A stretch of 35,414 nt of DNA from Aquisphaera insulae (GCF_011064615.1 NZ_JAALJH010000090.1:1-35414); one strand, 5' to 3'; numbered from the stretch's first letter, positions 7,904 through 17,099 are shown. Notes: generated by a model not told the origin, from the sequence alone. Made by a program: numbers and translations.

Positions 7904-7909
7904 TATACT
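7904..7909 (+). promoter_or_regulatory. Possible -10 element for exporter operon
   Basis: TATACT lies 63 bases upstream of the adaptor start and downstream of the palindrome at 7861. The surrounding 7830-7910 stretch is AT-richer than average for the window. No -35 match was found. Confidence 0.3.
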
Positions 7910-7972
7910 CACGGACAGTGGGTGCCGGGCCTCCCGGATCGCGGTCGCATAACAGGGGCTCCGAGGTTCGCC

Positions 7973-9283
7973 ATGTCGAGCACGCTCCGGGATGAGCTGG
8001 CGTCGTTGAAGATCGAACGTCCGGACCGAGGTCGGGTCTCGCGGCAGCCCGAGGCACCGGCGAGGCCGTTCAGCGGCGCCGAGTATCGCCGTCGGGGCGG
8101 GGGCGCCCTGCGGCTCCTGTCATGGATTCTGTGGCTGATCCCGCTGGGGATCATGGGCGGGGCGGGCTGGTACGGCTACAAGCAATACGACCAGATCCGC
8201 AGCAAGCCCGAAGTCACCGTGGGCCTGGTGCAGCGGATGACGACGGGCGAGGCCGAGAAGCTGCTCACGGCCAAGGGTTACCTGAAAGCCCAGAAGCAGG
8301 CGATGATCGGGACGAAGGTCGCCGGCCGCGTCGATCAGATGCTCGTGAAGGAACACGACCACGTCGAGGCCGGGGCCCTGCTCGCGGTGATCGAGCACCA
8401 CGACCTGGACGCGATGATCGAGCAGCGAGAGGCCAACCTGGAGAAGGCGAAGGCCGAGCTCGAGGAGGCCACGGCCGAGGGCTGGCAGAAGGGCCGAGAG
8501 GCGCAGCGTGCCGAGCGGCTCGCCGGCAAGTCCGTGGTCGCGCAGGAGGAATTCGAGAAGGCGAGGGCCTCCAGCGACATGACCCAGGCCCGGATCAAGG
8601 CCCTGCGGGCCTCCATCCGGGCGATGGAGGCGAACATCAAGGAGATGAAGTCGACGCTCCGGTACGAGATGGAGATCCACGCCCCGTTCGCCGGCACGGT
8701 CGTGGAAAAGCAGGGCGAGGTCGGCGAGATCATCTCGCCGATGGCGATGAGCTCGTCGCTCGGGCGGTCGGCCGTGGTGACGATCGCCGACCTGCAGCAC
8801 ATGGACGTCGAGACCGACATCTCGGAGAACCTGATGTCGCGGATCGAGCTCGGGCAGCCTGCGGAGGTCTCCGTGAGCGCGAACCCGAGCAAGCGATACC
8901 AGGGCAAGCTCCGCCAGATCATCCCGATGGGCGACCGGACTCGAGGCACGGTCAAGGTCAAGGTGGAGATCACCGATCCGGACGAGAAGCTCTTCCCCGA
9001 GCTCGCGGCCACCGTCCACTTCCTGCCGTTCAAGTCGGGCGAGCAGGCCGAGGCGAACCGCTCCTTCGTGTTCGTCTCCAAGGCCGCGGTCTTCCAGGCG
9101 AATGGCCACGACTATGTCTGGGTGGTGGACCGCAAGTCGCGGCTATCCAAGCGGGCGGTGGAGGTCGCGGCCACCCGCGAGGACCTCGCTCGCGTCGAGA
9201 CCGGGCTCGAGGCCGGGGAGAACGTGGTCCTGAATCCCCCCGGGACCCTGAAGGAGAACGAGATCGTCCGGATCGCCGAGTAG
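7973..9283 (+). CDS. HlyD/MacA-type periplasmic adaptor subunit
   Basis: A 436-residue membrane fusion protein that would link the inner-membrane transporter to the outer parts of an export system. Residues about 46-68 form a single membrane anchor (LRLLSWILWLIPLGIMGGAG). The lipoyl-like half-motifs are visible (KAQKQAMIGTKVAGRVDQML near residues 102-121 and IHAPFAGTVVEKQGEVGE near 238-255), separated by a long helical hairpin (IEQREANLEKAKAELEEATA). A beta-barrel part follows (GQPAEVSVSANPSKRYQGKL). The ATG at 7973 has GAGG six bases upstream; the in-frame extension to 7742 lacks homology. It is the first of four closely spaced genes with an ABC ATPase and two permeases. Confidence 0.9.
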   Translation: MSSTLRDELASLKIERPDRGRVSRQPEAPARPFSGAEYRRRGGGALRLLSWILWLIPLGIMGGAGWYGYKQYDQIRSKPEVTVGLVQRMTTGEAEKLLTAKGYLKAQKQAMIGTKVAGRVDQMLVKEHDHVEAGALLAVIEHHDLDAMIEQREANLEKAKAELEEATAEGWQKGREAQRAERLAGKSVVAQEEFEKARASSDMTQARIKALRASIRAMEANIKEMKSTLRYEMEIHAPFAGTVVEKQGEVGEIISPMAMSSSLGRSAVVTIADLQHMDVETDISENLMSRIELGQPAEVSVSANPSKRYQGKLRQIIPMGDRTRGTVKVKVEITDPDEKLFPELAATVHFLPFKSGEQAEANRSFVFVSKAAVFQANGHDYVWVVDRKSRLSKRAVEVAATREDLARVETGLEAGENVVLNPPGTLKENEIVRIAE

Positions 9284-9334
9284 TCCCACTCGGTCCCGCC
9301 CGGACCTGACCCAGCTTGAGGAGATTCCAAGCTC

Positions 9335-10048
9335 ATGAGCGAGCCGTCGATCATCCTGCGGCAGGTGTACAAGGACTACCGCCGCGACGAATTCGTCGTC
9401 CCCGTGCTGGCGGGGCTGGATCTCGAGGTACCCAAGGGGGAGTATCTCGCCCTGATGGGCCCGTCCGGCTCCGGCAAGACGACCCTGCTCAACCTCGTGG
9501 CCGGGCTGGACCGGGCGACGAAGGGGGAGGTCATCGTCCACGGCCAGGACCTGGGATACCTCTCCGAGGCCGAGATCACGCGATGGCGGGCCAACAACGT
9601 CGGCTTCATCTTCCAGACCTATAACCTGATCCCCGTCCTGACCGCCTTCGAGAACGTGGAGCTGCCGCTCCTGCTCACCCATCTTTCCCGCAAGCAGCGC
9701 CGCGAGCACGTGATGACCGCGCTCAAGATCGTCGGATTGCAGGCGCGCGAGCACCATTACCCGAGGCAGCTCTCCGGCGGCCAGGAGCAGCGCGTGGCCA
9801 TCGCCCGCGCGATCGTGACCGATCCCTATCTGCTGGTCGCGGACGAGCCGACCGGCGACCTGGACCGGAACACGGCCGGCGAGATCCTCGACCTCCTGGA
9901 GCTGCTCAATCGCGAGTTCGAGAAGACGATCGTCATGGTCACGCACGACCCGATCGCCGCGGCCCGCGCCGGCCGTCAACTCCACATGGACAAGGGCAAG
10001 CTCGTCGACGACATCATCCAGGACAGCCGCGTGCAGGTCGCGTCATGA
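9335..10048 (+). CDS. ABC transporter ATP-binding protein (LolD/MacB type)
   Basis: A 237-residue ATPase. Walker A is GPSGSGKTT (residues 42-50, Lys48), the Q-loop is Gln94, the signature is LSGGQEQR (146-153), Walker B is YLLVADEP (165-172) with Glu171 as catalytic base, and the switch histidine is His204 in MVTHD. The LolD/MacB/FtsE subfamily pairs with FtsX-fold permeases, which are encoded directly downstream. GAGGAG lies about eleven bases before the ATG. Its stop overlaps the next start as ATGA. Confidence 0.95.
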   Translation: MSEPSIILRQVYKDYRRDEFVVPVLAGLDLEVPKGEYLALMGPSGSGKTTLLNLVAGLDRATKGEVIVHGQDLGYLSEAEITRWRANNVGFIFQTYNLIPVLTAFENVELPLLLTHLSRKQRREHVMTALKIVGLQAREHHYPRQLSGGQEQRVAIARAIVTDPYLLVADEPTGDLDRNTAGEILDLLELLNREFEKTIVMVTHDPIAAARAGRQLHMDKGKLVDDIIQDSRVQVAS

Positions 10049-11247
10049 AATACTTCAACTACATCCTCCGGAACGCGCTCCGCAACCCGATCCGGTCCGT
10101 GTTGACCCTGGCGTCGACGGCCATCTGCCTGTTCCTGATGATGATCCTGCTCGCGTTCTTCGCGATCAATGACGAGGTCGCGGCCCAGACCCGGATCTAC
10201 AACCGGATCATCACGATGAACGCCAACGGGTTCGCGGGCATGGTCCCCATCGGCCGGATCCCCCAGATCACGCAGATGGACGGCGTCGTGGCCGCGACCC
10301 CCTTCTCGTGGTACGGGGGCAAGTATCACGACCAGGTCATGCCGTTCGCGCAGTTCGCCATCGACGCCGACACGGTGTTCACGATCCTGGACGAATACAC
10401 GGTCCCGCCCGATCAACTCGCCGATTTCAAGGCCAACAAGGACGGGGCCGCCATCGGCCGCCTGCTCGCCAGCGACTGGAAGCTGAAGGTCGGCGACCCC
10501 TTGCCGCTCAAGGGGGACATCTACCCGGTCGACATGAACCTCACCGTGCGGGCGATCTACGACGGCGCATCCAACCGCGACCTGCGGATGTGCCTCTTCC
10601 ACTTCGACTACTTCGACGAGGCGATGAAGCGGGTGACGATGTCGTCGGCCTCCGGCGGCTCGCTGGCCACCAACAGCGCCCGCAACTCCGGCAACGCCGG
10701 ATCGATCTTCGTCAAGTGCAAGAACGCCAACATGATGGCGGGCCTCTGCAAGAAGATCGACGACGAGTACCGCAACAGCGAGTTTCCCACGCGGACGCAG
10801 ACCGAGGAGGCGTTCGCCAAGATGTTCTCGGAGATGCTGGGCGACCTCAAGAACGCGATCTACGGGATCGGCGCGGCGGTGGTGATCTCGCTCCTCTTCG
10901 TGGCCGGCAACGCGATGGCCATGGCGATGCGCGAGCGGACGTCGGAGGTCGCGGTGCTCAAGGCGATCGGCTTCGGCAAGGGGCGGGTCCTCTTCCTGGT
11001 GCTGAGCGAGGCCATCCTCGTGGCGGGCCTCGGGGGCGCCGCGGGGGCACTGGGCTGTAAGTTCCTCTGCGACTACGTCGACATCGCCAAGTTCACGGCG
11101 GGGTTCATGCCGTTCTTCTACATCCCCTGGAACATCGCGCTCTTTGGGGTTGCCGTGTCATTGTTCATCGGCTTCGTCAGCGGCTTCTTCCCGGCCATGA
11201 TCGCCGCCAATTCGTCGGTCATCGACGGGCTGAGGAAGGTCGTCTGA
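10045..11247 (+). CDS. ABC transporter permease, FtsX/MacB family (first)
   Basis: A 400-residue permease. One membrane segment at residues about 18-40 (SVLTLASTAICLFLMMILLA) is followed by a large extracytoplasmic MacB-PCD-like domain. The C-terminal FtsX domain begins near residue 270 and has three segments; its cytoplasmic coupling loop reads RERTSEVAVLKAIGFGKGRV. This mechanotransmission fold moves substrates from the periplasmic side rather than through the membrane. It overlaps the ATPase gene by ATGA, so translation is probably coupled. It probably pairs with the second permease as a heterodimer. Confidence 0.92.
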   Translation: MKYFNYILRNALRNPIRSVLTLASTAICLFLMMILLAFFAINDEVAAQTRIYNRIITMNANGFAGMVPIGRIPQITQMDGVVAATPFSWYGGKYHDQVMPFAQFAIDADTVFTILDEYTVPPDQLADFKANKDGAAIGRLLASDWKLKVGDPLPLKGDIYPVDMNLTVRAIYDGASNRDLRMCLFHFDYFDEAMKRVTMSSASGGSLATNSARNSGNAGSIFVKCKNANMMAGLCKKIDDEYRNSEFPTRTQTEEAFAKMFSEMLGDLKNAIYGIGAAVVISLLFVAGNAMAMAMRERTSEVAVLKAIGFGKGRVLFLVLSEAILVAGLGGAAGALGCKFLCDYVDIAKFTAGFMPFFYIPWNIALFGVAVSLFIGFVSGFFPAMIAANSSVIDGLRKVV

Positions 11248-11283
11248 CCGGGGTTCGACTCATCGGGGAATGCAGAGGGACTC

Positions 11284-12447
11284 ATGATCCCGATCAAGTA
11301 CAACGTCCGGAACCTCCGGGTCCGGTGGAAGACGACGCTGATGACCATGCTCGGCACGGCGCTCCTCGTCGGATCGTCGTGCATCCTCTTCGGCCTGGTG
11401 GATGGCCTGGAATACAGCCTCAAGGTCTCCGGCGATCCGCTCGACCTGATCATCCTGCGGAAGGGGTCATCGAGCGAGACGTCGGGGGGATTCGAGGGGG
11501 CGAAGGCGGACGAGGTCTTGAACGTCAAGGGGATCGCGCGGGATGAGGACGGCAAGCCCCTGGCCGCCAAGGAGCTGCTCAACATCGCGATCGCGGAGCG
11601 CGGCAACGGCACCCGCAACAACCTGATCATCCGCGGCGTCCAGCCAGCCTCCCGCAAGCTCAGGCCCGACTTCAAGATCGTGGCCGGCCGCGACCTGACC
11701 GAGGGCCGGAACGAGTGCATCGTCAGCAAGAGCCTCTCCCGCCTCTACAAGGGGGCGCAGGTCGGGGGCCTGCTCAACTTCGGGGACAAGGAGAAATACC
11801 AGGTCGTCGGCATCTTCTCGGCGGGCGGCAGCGCGGCCGAGAGCGAGGTCTGGGCCGACCTCAAGGACGTGGAGCGCAACACCGGACGCGACGGCTCGGT
11901 CTCCTGCGTCCAGCTTCGCGCGGCCAGCCCGGTCGACTTCGCGGCCATCCAGAAGACGCTCACCGAGGACACCCAGTTCCGCCTGGCCGCGCTGCCGGAG
12001 ACCTCCTATTTCGAGACCCAGGCCAGGTCCAGCCTCTTCCTCAAGGTGGCCGGATCGCTGATCGCCGTCCTGCTCACGTTCGGCGCGATGTTCGCCGCCG
12101 CGAACACCATGTTCGCGGCCGTCAAGTCGAGGACGCGTGAGATCGGCACGATGCGGGCGCTCGGCTTCTCGCAGTGGGACGTGCTCATCTCCTTCATGGG
12201 GGAGTCGCTCCTCCTCTGCACGCTGGGCGGCGTGCTCGGCATCCTCCTGACGCTCCCCCTGAACCTCCTGACGATCGAGACCAGCAACTTCAGCACGTTC
12301 TCCTCGGTCTCCATCACGTTCCGGTTCGGCTGGTTCGTGGCCGCCGTGGCGCTCACCATGACCATCGCGATGGGCCTGTTCGGCGGCATCCTCCCGGCTC
12401 TTCGGGCGGTCCGACAGGAAGTGATCGCGGCCTTGCGGGAACTCTGA
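11284..12447 (+). CDS. ABC transporter permease, FtsX/MacB family (second)
   Basis: A 387-residue permease with the same layout as its upstream neighbour: membrane segment at residues about 17-38, extracytoplasmic domain to about 245, then a three-segment FtsX domain with coupling loop KSRTREIGTMRALGFSQWDV. The two differ greatly in sequence, so this is not a recent tandem copy. It begins 36 bases after the first permease and ends the operon. Two distinct permeases with one ATPase and one adaptor suggest a heterodimeric MacB-like or LolCDE-like machine; the substrate is unknown. Confidence 0.92.
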   Translation: MIPIKYNVRNLRVRWKTTLMTMLGTALLVGSSCILFGLVDGLEYSLKVSGDPLDLIILRKGSSSETSGGFEGAKADEVLNVKGIARDEDGKPLAAKELLNIAIAERGNGTRNNLIIRGVQPASRKLRPDFKIVAGRDLTEGRNECIVSKSLSRLYKGAQVGGLLNFGDKEKYQVVGIFSAGGSAAESEVWADLKDVERNTGRDGSVSCVQLRAASPVDFAAIQKTLTEDTQFRLAALPETSYFETQARSSLFLKVAGSLIAVLLTFGAMFAAANTMFAAVKSRTREIGTMRALGFSQWDVLISFMGESLLLCTLGGVLGILLTLPLNLLTIETSNFSTFSSVSITFRFGWFVAAVALTMTIAMGLFGGILPALRAVRQEVIAALREL

Positions 12448-12457
12448 GGGCGCGCGA

Positions 12458-12475
12458 GCTCGAGCCTCCTCGAGT
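12458..12475. terminator. Hairpin between convergent genes
   Basis: CTCGAG (12459-12464), loop CCTC, CTCGAG (12469-12474), plus one outer G-T pair, forms a short hairpin. It lies in the 82-base gap between the second permease and the convergent pyruvyl-transferase-like gene. No T-run follows on either side, so the call is tentative. Confidence 0.3.
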
Positions 12476-12529
12476 GATCGGAGATCGGCCGGAGCCCGGG
12501 AGCCGCGAGCCGCCGGCCGCTCGTTCCCC

Positions 12530-13618
12530 TCACTTGATCGTGTCGAGCCACTCGAGGAAAGCGTCCATGCCCTTGATCGTCTTCGACTTGGCGAGGTCCA
12601 GCGCGGCGGCGGCCTCCTCCTCGGGCAGGTTGGGCTCGGCCGCCAGGAATTCCTCGACGGTCTTCCAGGTCACTTCGTCTCGCTGGTGGACGGGGACCGA
12701 ATGGATCCCCATGTCGTTGAAGATCTCGACGGACTTGTTGGTCCCGCCCTCGATGTGGAACTGGAGGATCTTCCGGTTCCCATACATCAGGGAAAGCAGC
12801 GTCGTGTGCAGTCGCGAGGTGATGATGGCGTCACGCTTGGCCAGGAATGGCAGATACATCGTGTCGTCGGAGTAGACGCCCGTGTTCGGCCTGAGATAGG
12901 TCCCCAGCCCCTCGCGGATCATCTCCTGGCCGAACGGCTCCTCGACGCGCACGAAGTCCACCTGGGTGTCGGTCTTCTCCAGGTTGGCGACGATCTCGCG
13001 GAGGCGATCGAGGTACTCTTCCGTGACGCCCGCGTTCGGGAGCCGGAACGCCGTCGCGATGCCGGGCTTGTAGATGTACCGCTTGGGGTGCTCGAGGAAC
13101 GCGATGTCCGCCGAATCGACGACCCACTTGGCCCCGGCGCCACGTGCATTCTCGGCGGAGCGGCTCGTCCGCGCGATCACCAGGTCCGCCCCGGCGACCG
13201 ATTCCCGGACCGACGGTTGCTTGAGCGCCCCCTGCTCGATGGAGTGGAAGAGGATCGCGCGTCGCTTGACGCGGGGGTAGAAGCGAAAGACGTCGTTCTT
13301 TGTGTAGAATTCGTTGATGCGACCGCCGGGGGCCTCGCAGACGGCGTCGAACGTGTCGAGGTAGGCGAAGGGCCGGTAACCGCGGCCCACCCTCTCCGCG
13401 ACCTCTCGCATCCAGCGGCGGGGTCGGCTCTGGTCCTCGAGGATCTTGAGCTGCGGGAACCGCCTGACGAGCCGGGCGCAATAGGCCGGGTCCATGACGG
13501 ACTCGAGGAGGAAGTCGTACTTGTCAAGGATGCCGAGCTTCTCCAGGTAGCCGAAGAAGGCGAAATGGTGCGGGAAATCGGTGGTTCCGTGAGCTCGCAT
13601 GTACGCGATGGTCGGCAT
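12530..13618 (-). CDS. Polysaccharide pyruvyl transferase family protein
   Basis: A 362-residue protein resembling the PF04230 family, which adds ketal pyruvate to sugars of exopolysaccharides or cell-wall polymers. Supporting marks are the N-terminal strand and loop (MPTIAYMRAHGTTDFPHHFA), a middle SRSAENARGAGAKWVVDSAD segment typical of the domain junction, and ITSRLHTTLLSLMYGNRKI near the C-terminus, where the family has its SRLH motif. The similarity is moderate, so the exact reaction is uncertain. The ATG at 13618 fits the family start; an upstream in-frame ATG at 13672 has a better ribosome site (GAAGG) and would add 18 residues. It is the last gene of a cluster with a glycosyltransferase and a sugar epimerase. 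Confidence 0.72.
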   Translation of the reverse strand: MPTIAYMRAHGTTDFPHHFAFFGYLEKLGILDKYDFLLESVMDPAYCARLVRRFPQLKILEDQSRPRRWMREVAERVGRGYRPFAYLDTFDAVCEAPGGRINEFYTKNDVFRFYPRVKRRAILFHSIEQGALKQPSVRESVAGADLVIARTSRSAENARGAGAKWVVDSADIAFLEHPKRYIYKPGIATAFRLPNAGVTEEYLDRLREIVANLEKTDTQVDFVRVEEPFGQEMIREGLGTYLRPNTGVYSDDTMYLPFLAKRDAIITSRLHTTLLSLMYGNRKILQFHIEGGTNKSVEIFNDMGIHSVPVHQRDEVTWKTVEEFLAAEPNLPEEEAAAALDLAKSKTIKGMDAFLEWLDTIK

Positions 13619-13696
13619 AGGGCAATCCCGAGGAGGAAACGAGTCCCGAGACGAGGCTCGGGGATGGGCCATGACGCCTTCAGCGGCGCAGCCCCG

Positions 13697-14887
13697 TCAA
13701 GAGTAGGGGTAAGTCGCGAGGGAGTATTGGGAGAGCCAGCCGAGGTCCTCCGGGGTCCCGGAGAGCCAGCGGGCCCACAGGTCGCCGGCGACGAGCGGGA
13801 CGCCCAGGCGTCCCCAGGTGGCCTCGGAGGCCGCCGACTGGGACCGATACCGGTCCTGATCGTCGGCCAGGGTCTTCAGGCATTCGGCGAGGGCCGCCGG
13901 ATCCTTCTGGGGGAAGATCGAGACCGCCCGATCGCCCCGGAGCCTGGCCACGAACATGGGGTGGTCGGAGATGACCAGCGGGCTCCGAGAGATGAAGCCG
14001 TCGATGATCGCCATCGGCAGGCCCTCGCCGTAAGCATGGTGACTGGGGACTGTCACGACGTCGCACTCTCGCATCGTCGCGATCACGTCGTCGTGCGTGA
14101 CCTGGCCCAGGAACCGCACATGATCGGCGACGCCCAGGGATCTTGCCAGGGCCTGGAATTCGTCGAGCTTGCCGGTCCCCATCAGGGCGGCCGACGCGTC
14201 ATTGCCACCCCGCCGGAGGATCGCGATGGCACGGATCAGGTCGCCGACGCCTTTCTCCTCGACGACCGCGCCGGCGTACGCCACGGACAGCTTTCCCGGC
14301 TCCCGCGGGGCCAGCTTGGGGGGGAAGTCCGCCGGCGACTGGAAACGGGGCCAGTCCCAGGGCAGGATCTTCTTCGCCGAGACTCCAACGCGGACCAGGT
14401 CCCGAGAGGCATCGAGCTGGTGATTGGCGACGAAGTCGATGCCGGGCTGATTGAGGACCCGGGCGAGCCGCCAGAGGTGGATTCGACGGCTCAAGGGGAG
14501 CCGACGAAAGCTATCCGCAAGGAAGGGTAGCACCCTGACGCCTTCGCGAAGGCACCACCGGATGATCGGCAGGCAGGGGTATCGCACGATCACCGAGGTC
14601 GGGGAGATCTCCTTCAGTCGGCGTAGGACATTCCCCGACGTCCTGGCATTCCACGGAATTTCGGGCAGGCCGATGCAACGGACGCCGCTGGGCAAGACCT
14701 CGTCCGCGGCGGGCTTCGCCACCGTGATCACCGTGGTCGGGCCGCAGGTCGCCGGCAGCTTCTCGACCAGGTCCACGGAGTACCGCTGCGCGTAGTACGT
14801 CTCACCCAGGCCGCTCGCGAACCTGTGCACGGCGCCCGCGTAATCCCCGAACTGCACGAACACGACACTCGGTTGCCTTCGCGTCAT
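13697..14887 (-). CDS. Glycosyltransferase family 4 (GT-B) protein
   Basis: A 396-residue glycosyltransferase. The C-terminal half has the GT-B donor-binding pattern: KLSVAYAGAVVEEKGVGDLI, then VRFLGQVTHDDVIATMRECD, and EGLPMAIIDG, which matches the EX7E element but with Asp in place of the second Glu. No membrane segment is seen. It probably uses a nucleotide-sugar donor to build a surface polysaccharide. ATG 14887 has GAAGGG five bases upstream and begins near the first beta strand; an in-frame ATG at 14923 would add 12 residues. It lies 78 bases upstream of the pyruvyl-transferase-like gene on the same strand. Confidence 0.85.
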   Translation of the reverse strand: MTRRQPSVVFVQFGDYAGAVHRFASGLGETYYAQRYSVDLVEKLPATCGPTTVITVAKPAADEVLPSGVRCIGLPEIPWNARTSGNVLRRLKEISPTSVIVRYPCLPIIRWCLREGVRVLPFLADSFRRLPLSRRIHLWRLARVLNQPGIDFVANHQLDASRDLVRVGVSAKKILPWDWPRFQSPADFPPKLAPREPGKLSVAYAGAVVEEKGVGDLIRAIAILRRGGNDASAALMGTGKLDEFQALARSLGVADHVRFLGQVTHDDVIATMRECDVVTVPSHHAYGEGLPMAIIDGFISRSPLVISDHPMFVARLRGDRAVSIFPQKDPAALAECLKTLADDQDRYRSQSAASEATWGRLGVPLVAGDLWARWLSGTPEDLGWLSQYSLATYPYS

Positions 14888-15158
14888 CGACCCTTCGGCC
14901 GAGCCGGCGGGATTCTGCACCATGCAATTATCCGGTCATATAAGTAAGACGATGCAATGAAGACGCCTCGCAATGAAGTCGAGTGGATTGGTGGTGCGAG
15001 GTGGAGCCGGCGTGCGGGGCGGCAGGTTCTGTGTGGTCCGAGGCGACAAGTCAATCGTCGCCCCTTATCAGGAAAACGATAGCGATTGGAAATGGCCTTT
15101 GCAAGAGATCCACGAGGGCGTGCGGTTTTGTCATCGCGGCTCGCGGCGCGGACGTCCT

Positions 15159-16115
15159 TCATGGGTTCCCCACGCCTCGATGCCATGCGACGTAAGCCGC
15201 AAGCCCTTCGCGGAGCGAGGTCTGCGGTCGATAGCCGAGCTCGGCGGAGGCACGGCTGATATCGGCGAACGTCTGGCGGACGTCTCCGGGTTGGCCGGGA
15301 AGCTCGGTGATCGACGGAGCCTTGCCCAGCGCCTCGCCCAGGGAGTTGATCAGGTCTCGGAGTCCGATCGGGTCGGAGTTCCCGAGGTTGTAGATCCGAT
15401 AGCCTTCGCACCCGGCGATGGCCCTGATGATGCCCTCGATGATGTCCCCGATGAAGGTGTAGTCGCGCCGGGTCGAGCCGTCGCCGAACATGGGCACCGG
15501 CTCGCCGCGTTCGATGAGCCGCGTGAACTTGGCGATGGCGAGGTCGGGCCGGTTCCTCGGCCCGTAGGCCGTGAAGAACCGGAGCCCCGTGACCGGGAGT
15601 CCGTGGAGATGATGGAAGGTATACGCCATCAGCTCGCACGCCTTCTTCGTCGCCGCGTAGGGGCTGATCGGAGAGTCCACCGGATCGGTCTCGCGGAACG
15701 GTCCCGCGGCCCGGTCGCCGTAGACGCTCGAGCTGGAGGCGAAGAGGAATCGCGGGCGAGGCTCCAGTCGGCAGGCCGCCTCCAGCCAGCGGACCGTCCC
15801 CAGGACGTTGACGTCGGTGTAGAGGGCCGGGGCCTCGATGCTGGGCCGGACGCCGGCGCGGGCCGCCAGGTGGACGATCGCGTCGGGCTGCACGGCTGAC
15901 ACCAGCCGGCCCGTCGCTTCCGCATCGCGGATGTCCAGCTCGCACAGCCGGCAGCGCGGGCTGGCAAGTGCCCGGGAGAGGTTGGATTCCTTCGTGGACC
16001 TCGCGTAGAAGGGGTCGAAATTGTCGACGACGACCACCTCGTCTCCCTCGGCGAGGAGGCGGTCGACGAGGTGAGAACCGATGAACCCGGCACCACCGGT
16101 CACGATCACTCGCAT
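15159..16115 (-). CDS. NAD-dependent sugar epimerase (UDP-glucuronate 4-epimerase-like)
   Basis: A 318-residue extended short-chain dehydrogenase. It has the NAD-binding GGAGFIG (residues 7-13), Asp30-Asn in VVVDNFDPFY, LAARAGVRPS after the fourth strand, the catalytic SSSSVYG serine region and the YAATK pair of Tyr and Lys. RFFTAYGPRNRPDLAI and the VDNFDPFY element are closest to UDP-glucuronate 4-epimerases rather than GalE. It would supply a nucleotide sugar for the downstream glycosyltransferase. The gap to that gene is 271 bases, so the two may have separate promoters. Confidence 0.9.
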   Translation of the reverse strand: MRVIVTGGAGFIGSHLVDRLLAEGDEVVVVDNFDPFYARSTKESNLSRALASPRCRLCELDIRDAEATGRLVSAVQPDAIVHLAARAGVRPSIEAPALYTDVNVLGTVRWLEAACRLEPRPRFLFASSSSVYGDRAAGPFRETDPVDSPISPYAATKKACELMAYTFHHLHGLPVTGLRFFTAYGPRNRPDLAIAKFTRLIERGEPVPMFGDGSTRRDYTFIGDIIEGIIRAIAGCEGYRIYNLGNSDPIGLRDLINSLGEALGKAPSITELPGQPGDVRQTFADISRASAELGYRPQTSLREGLAAYVAWHRGVGNP

Positions 16116-16187
16116 GGATCTATGCCTTCACGGAAGGTGTGATCGGCGACGAGGCCTGAGGCCCCTCGACCGGCCGCGGTGCCGTTC

Positions 16188-17099
16188 TCAGGGGCGGGAT
16201 CCGCTCGTCTCATACGTCTGCTCGCCGGCCGTGATCGGGAAAGACATCCGATTCTGAGGAGGGGCCAGCGGGCAGGTGGCGAACGGGATGTAAGCGCAGG
16301 GGAGGTTGGTTGCCCTGTTGAAGTCCAGCACCAGCTCACCGGTGGTCGTCCGAGACACCGTGAGTTGCCTGGCCCCGCCGGCTGTCGTCCTTCCGCTCGT
16401 GCCGTCCCGGAAGACAATCCAGAGCGATCCGTCCGCCTCCGACGCCGCCTGAAGCCGGTATTCCTTCCCGTCATGGCGGAAGACGACGTGGCCGGGGCTC
16501 TCCGCCACCTCCTGCTCGCCGACGATCGTGTTGAAGACCAGCCGGGTTTTTCCCGATGCCGGGACGAACCGCGCCGGGATCCTCCAGCTCGGGTCGACGG
16601 GATACCAGCGCAGTCCCTTGAAGTTCCGGCGGGCCTCGCTACCCGGGTCCTTGACGCGGAGGGCGTACCTCGTGCCGCGTCGCAGGAGGATCAGGCGGAT
16701 CTTACCCACGCTCAGGACGTCGGGCTTTCCCGTCGCGTCGGATCGAATTTCTCCGGCGGAGAACGGGGCCCCGGACTTCATCACCGTCGCCCCGGAGGCC
16801 GCCTCGAAGTTCGCGGCCTCGCCGCGAAGCTCGATCGTGCCGACTTCGGCCGGGGCACTCGCGGGAAGCAGGATGTCCGCGGTGGGATCGCTCCCGAGCC
16901 GGAGCTTGCCGGGGGAGAGCCAGTGCAGGCCCACCACGCTGAGCCAACCGTCCTCGGACTTGAGGTCAGCCTCTCGCTGCTGTCGGAACCGCTCGATCTC
17001 CGCGCCGTAAGCTCCGTCATCGGCGTGAGCGGTCATCGACGGGTGGTGCCACGAGGCCAGGAGGAGCATGACAAGGAGACGCGGACGGATTGGCGGCAT
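16188..17099 (-). CDS. Secreted DUF1684 protein
   Basis: A 303-residue protein with a signal peptide (hydrophobic MPPIRPRLLVMLLLASW, cleavage probably after TAHA at about residue 26). The mature part matches DUF1684: GWLSVVGLHWLSPGKLRLGS near the N-terminus and LDFNRATNLPCAYIPFATCP with PPQNR near the C-terminus, the best-conserved part of the family. The molecular function of the family is unknown. It ends 72 bases before the epimerase start on the same strand and begins 108 bases after the DUF1573 gene, with a strong hairpin in that gap. Confidence 0.88.
   Translation of the reverse strand: MPPIRPRLLVMLLLASWHHPSMTAHADDGAYGAEIERFRQQREADLKSEDGWLSVVGLHWLSPGKLRLGSDPTADILLPASAPAEVGTIELRGEAANFEAASGATVMKSGAPFSAGEIRSDATGKPDVLSVGKIRLILLRRGTRYALRVKDPGSEARRNFKGLRWYPVDPSWRIPARFVPASGKTRLVFNTIVGEQEVAESPGHVVFRHDGKEYRLQAASEADGSLWIVFRDGTSGRTTAGGARQLTVSRTTTGELVLDFNRATNLPCAYIPFATCPLAPPQNRMSFPITAGEQTYETSGSRP

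Noticed and set aside
6527..7912. Extended N-terminus for LarB of about 460 residues
   Set aside because: The added sequence is antisense to the DUF2135 gene, and LarB homology begins at the ATG at 6526.
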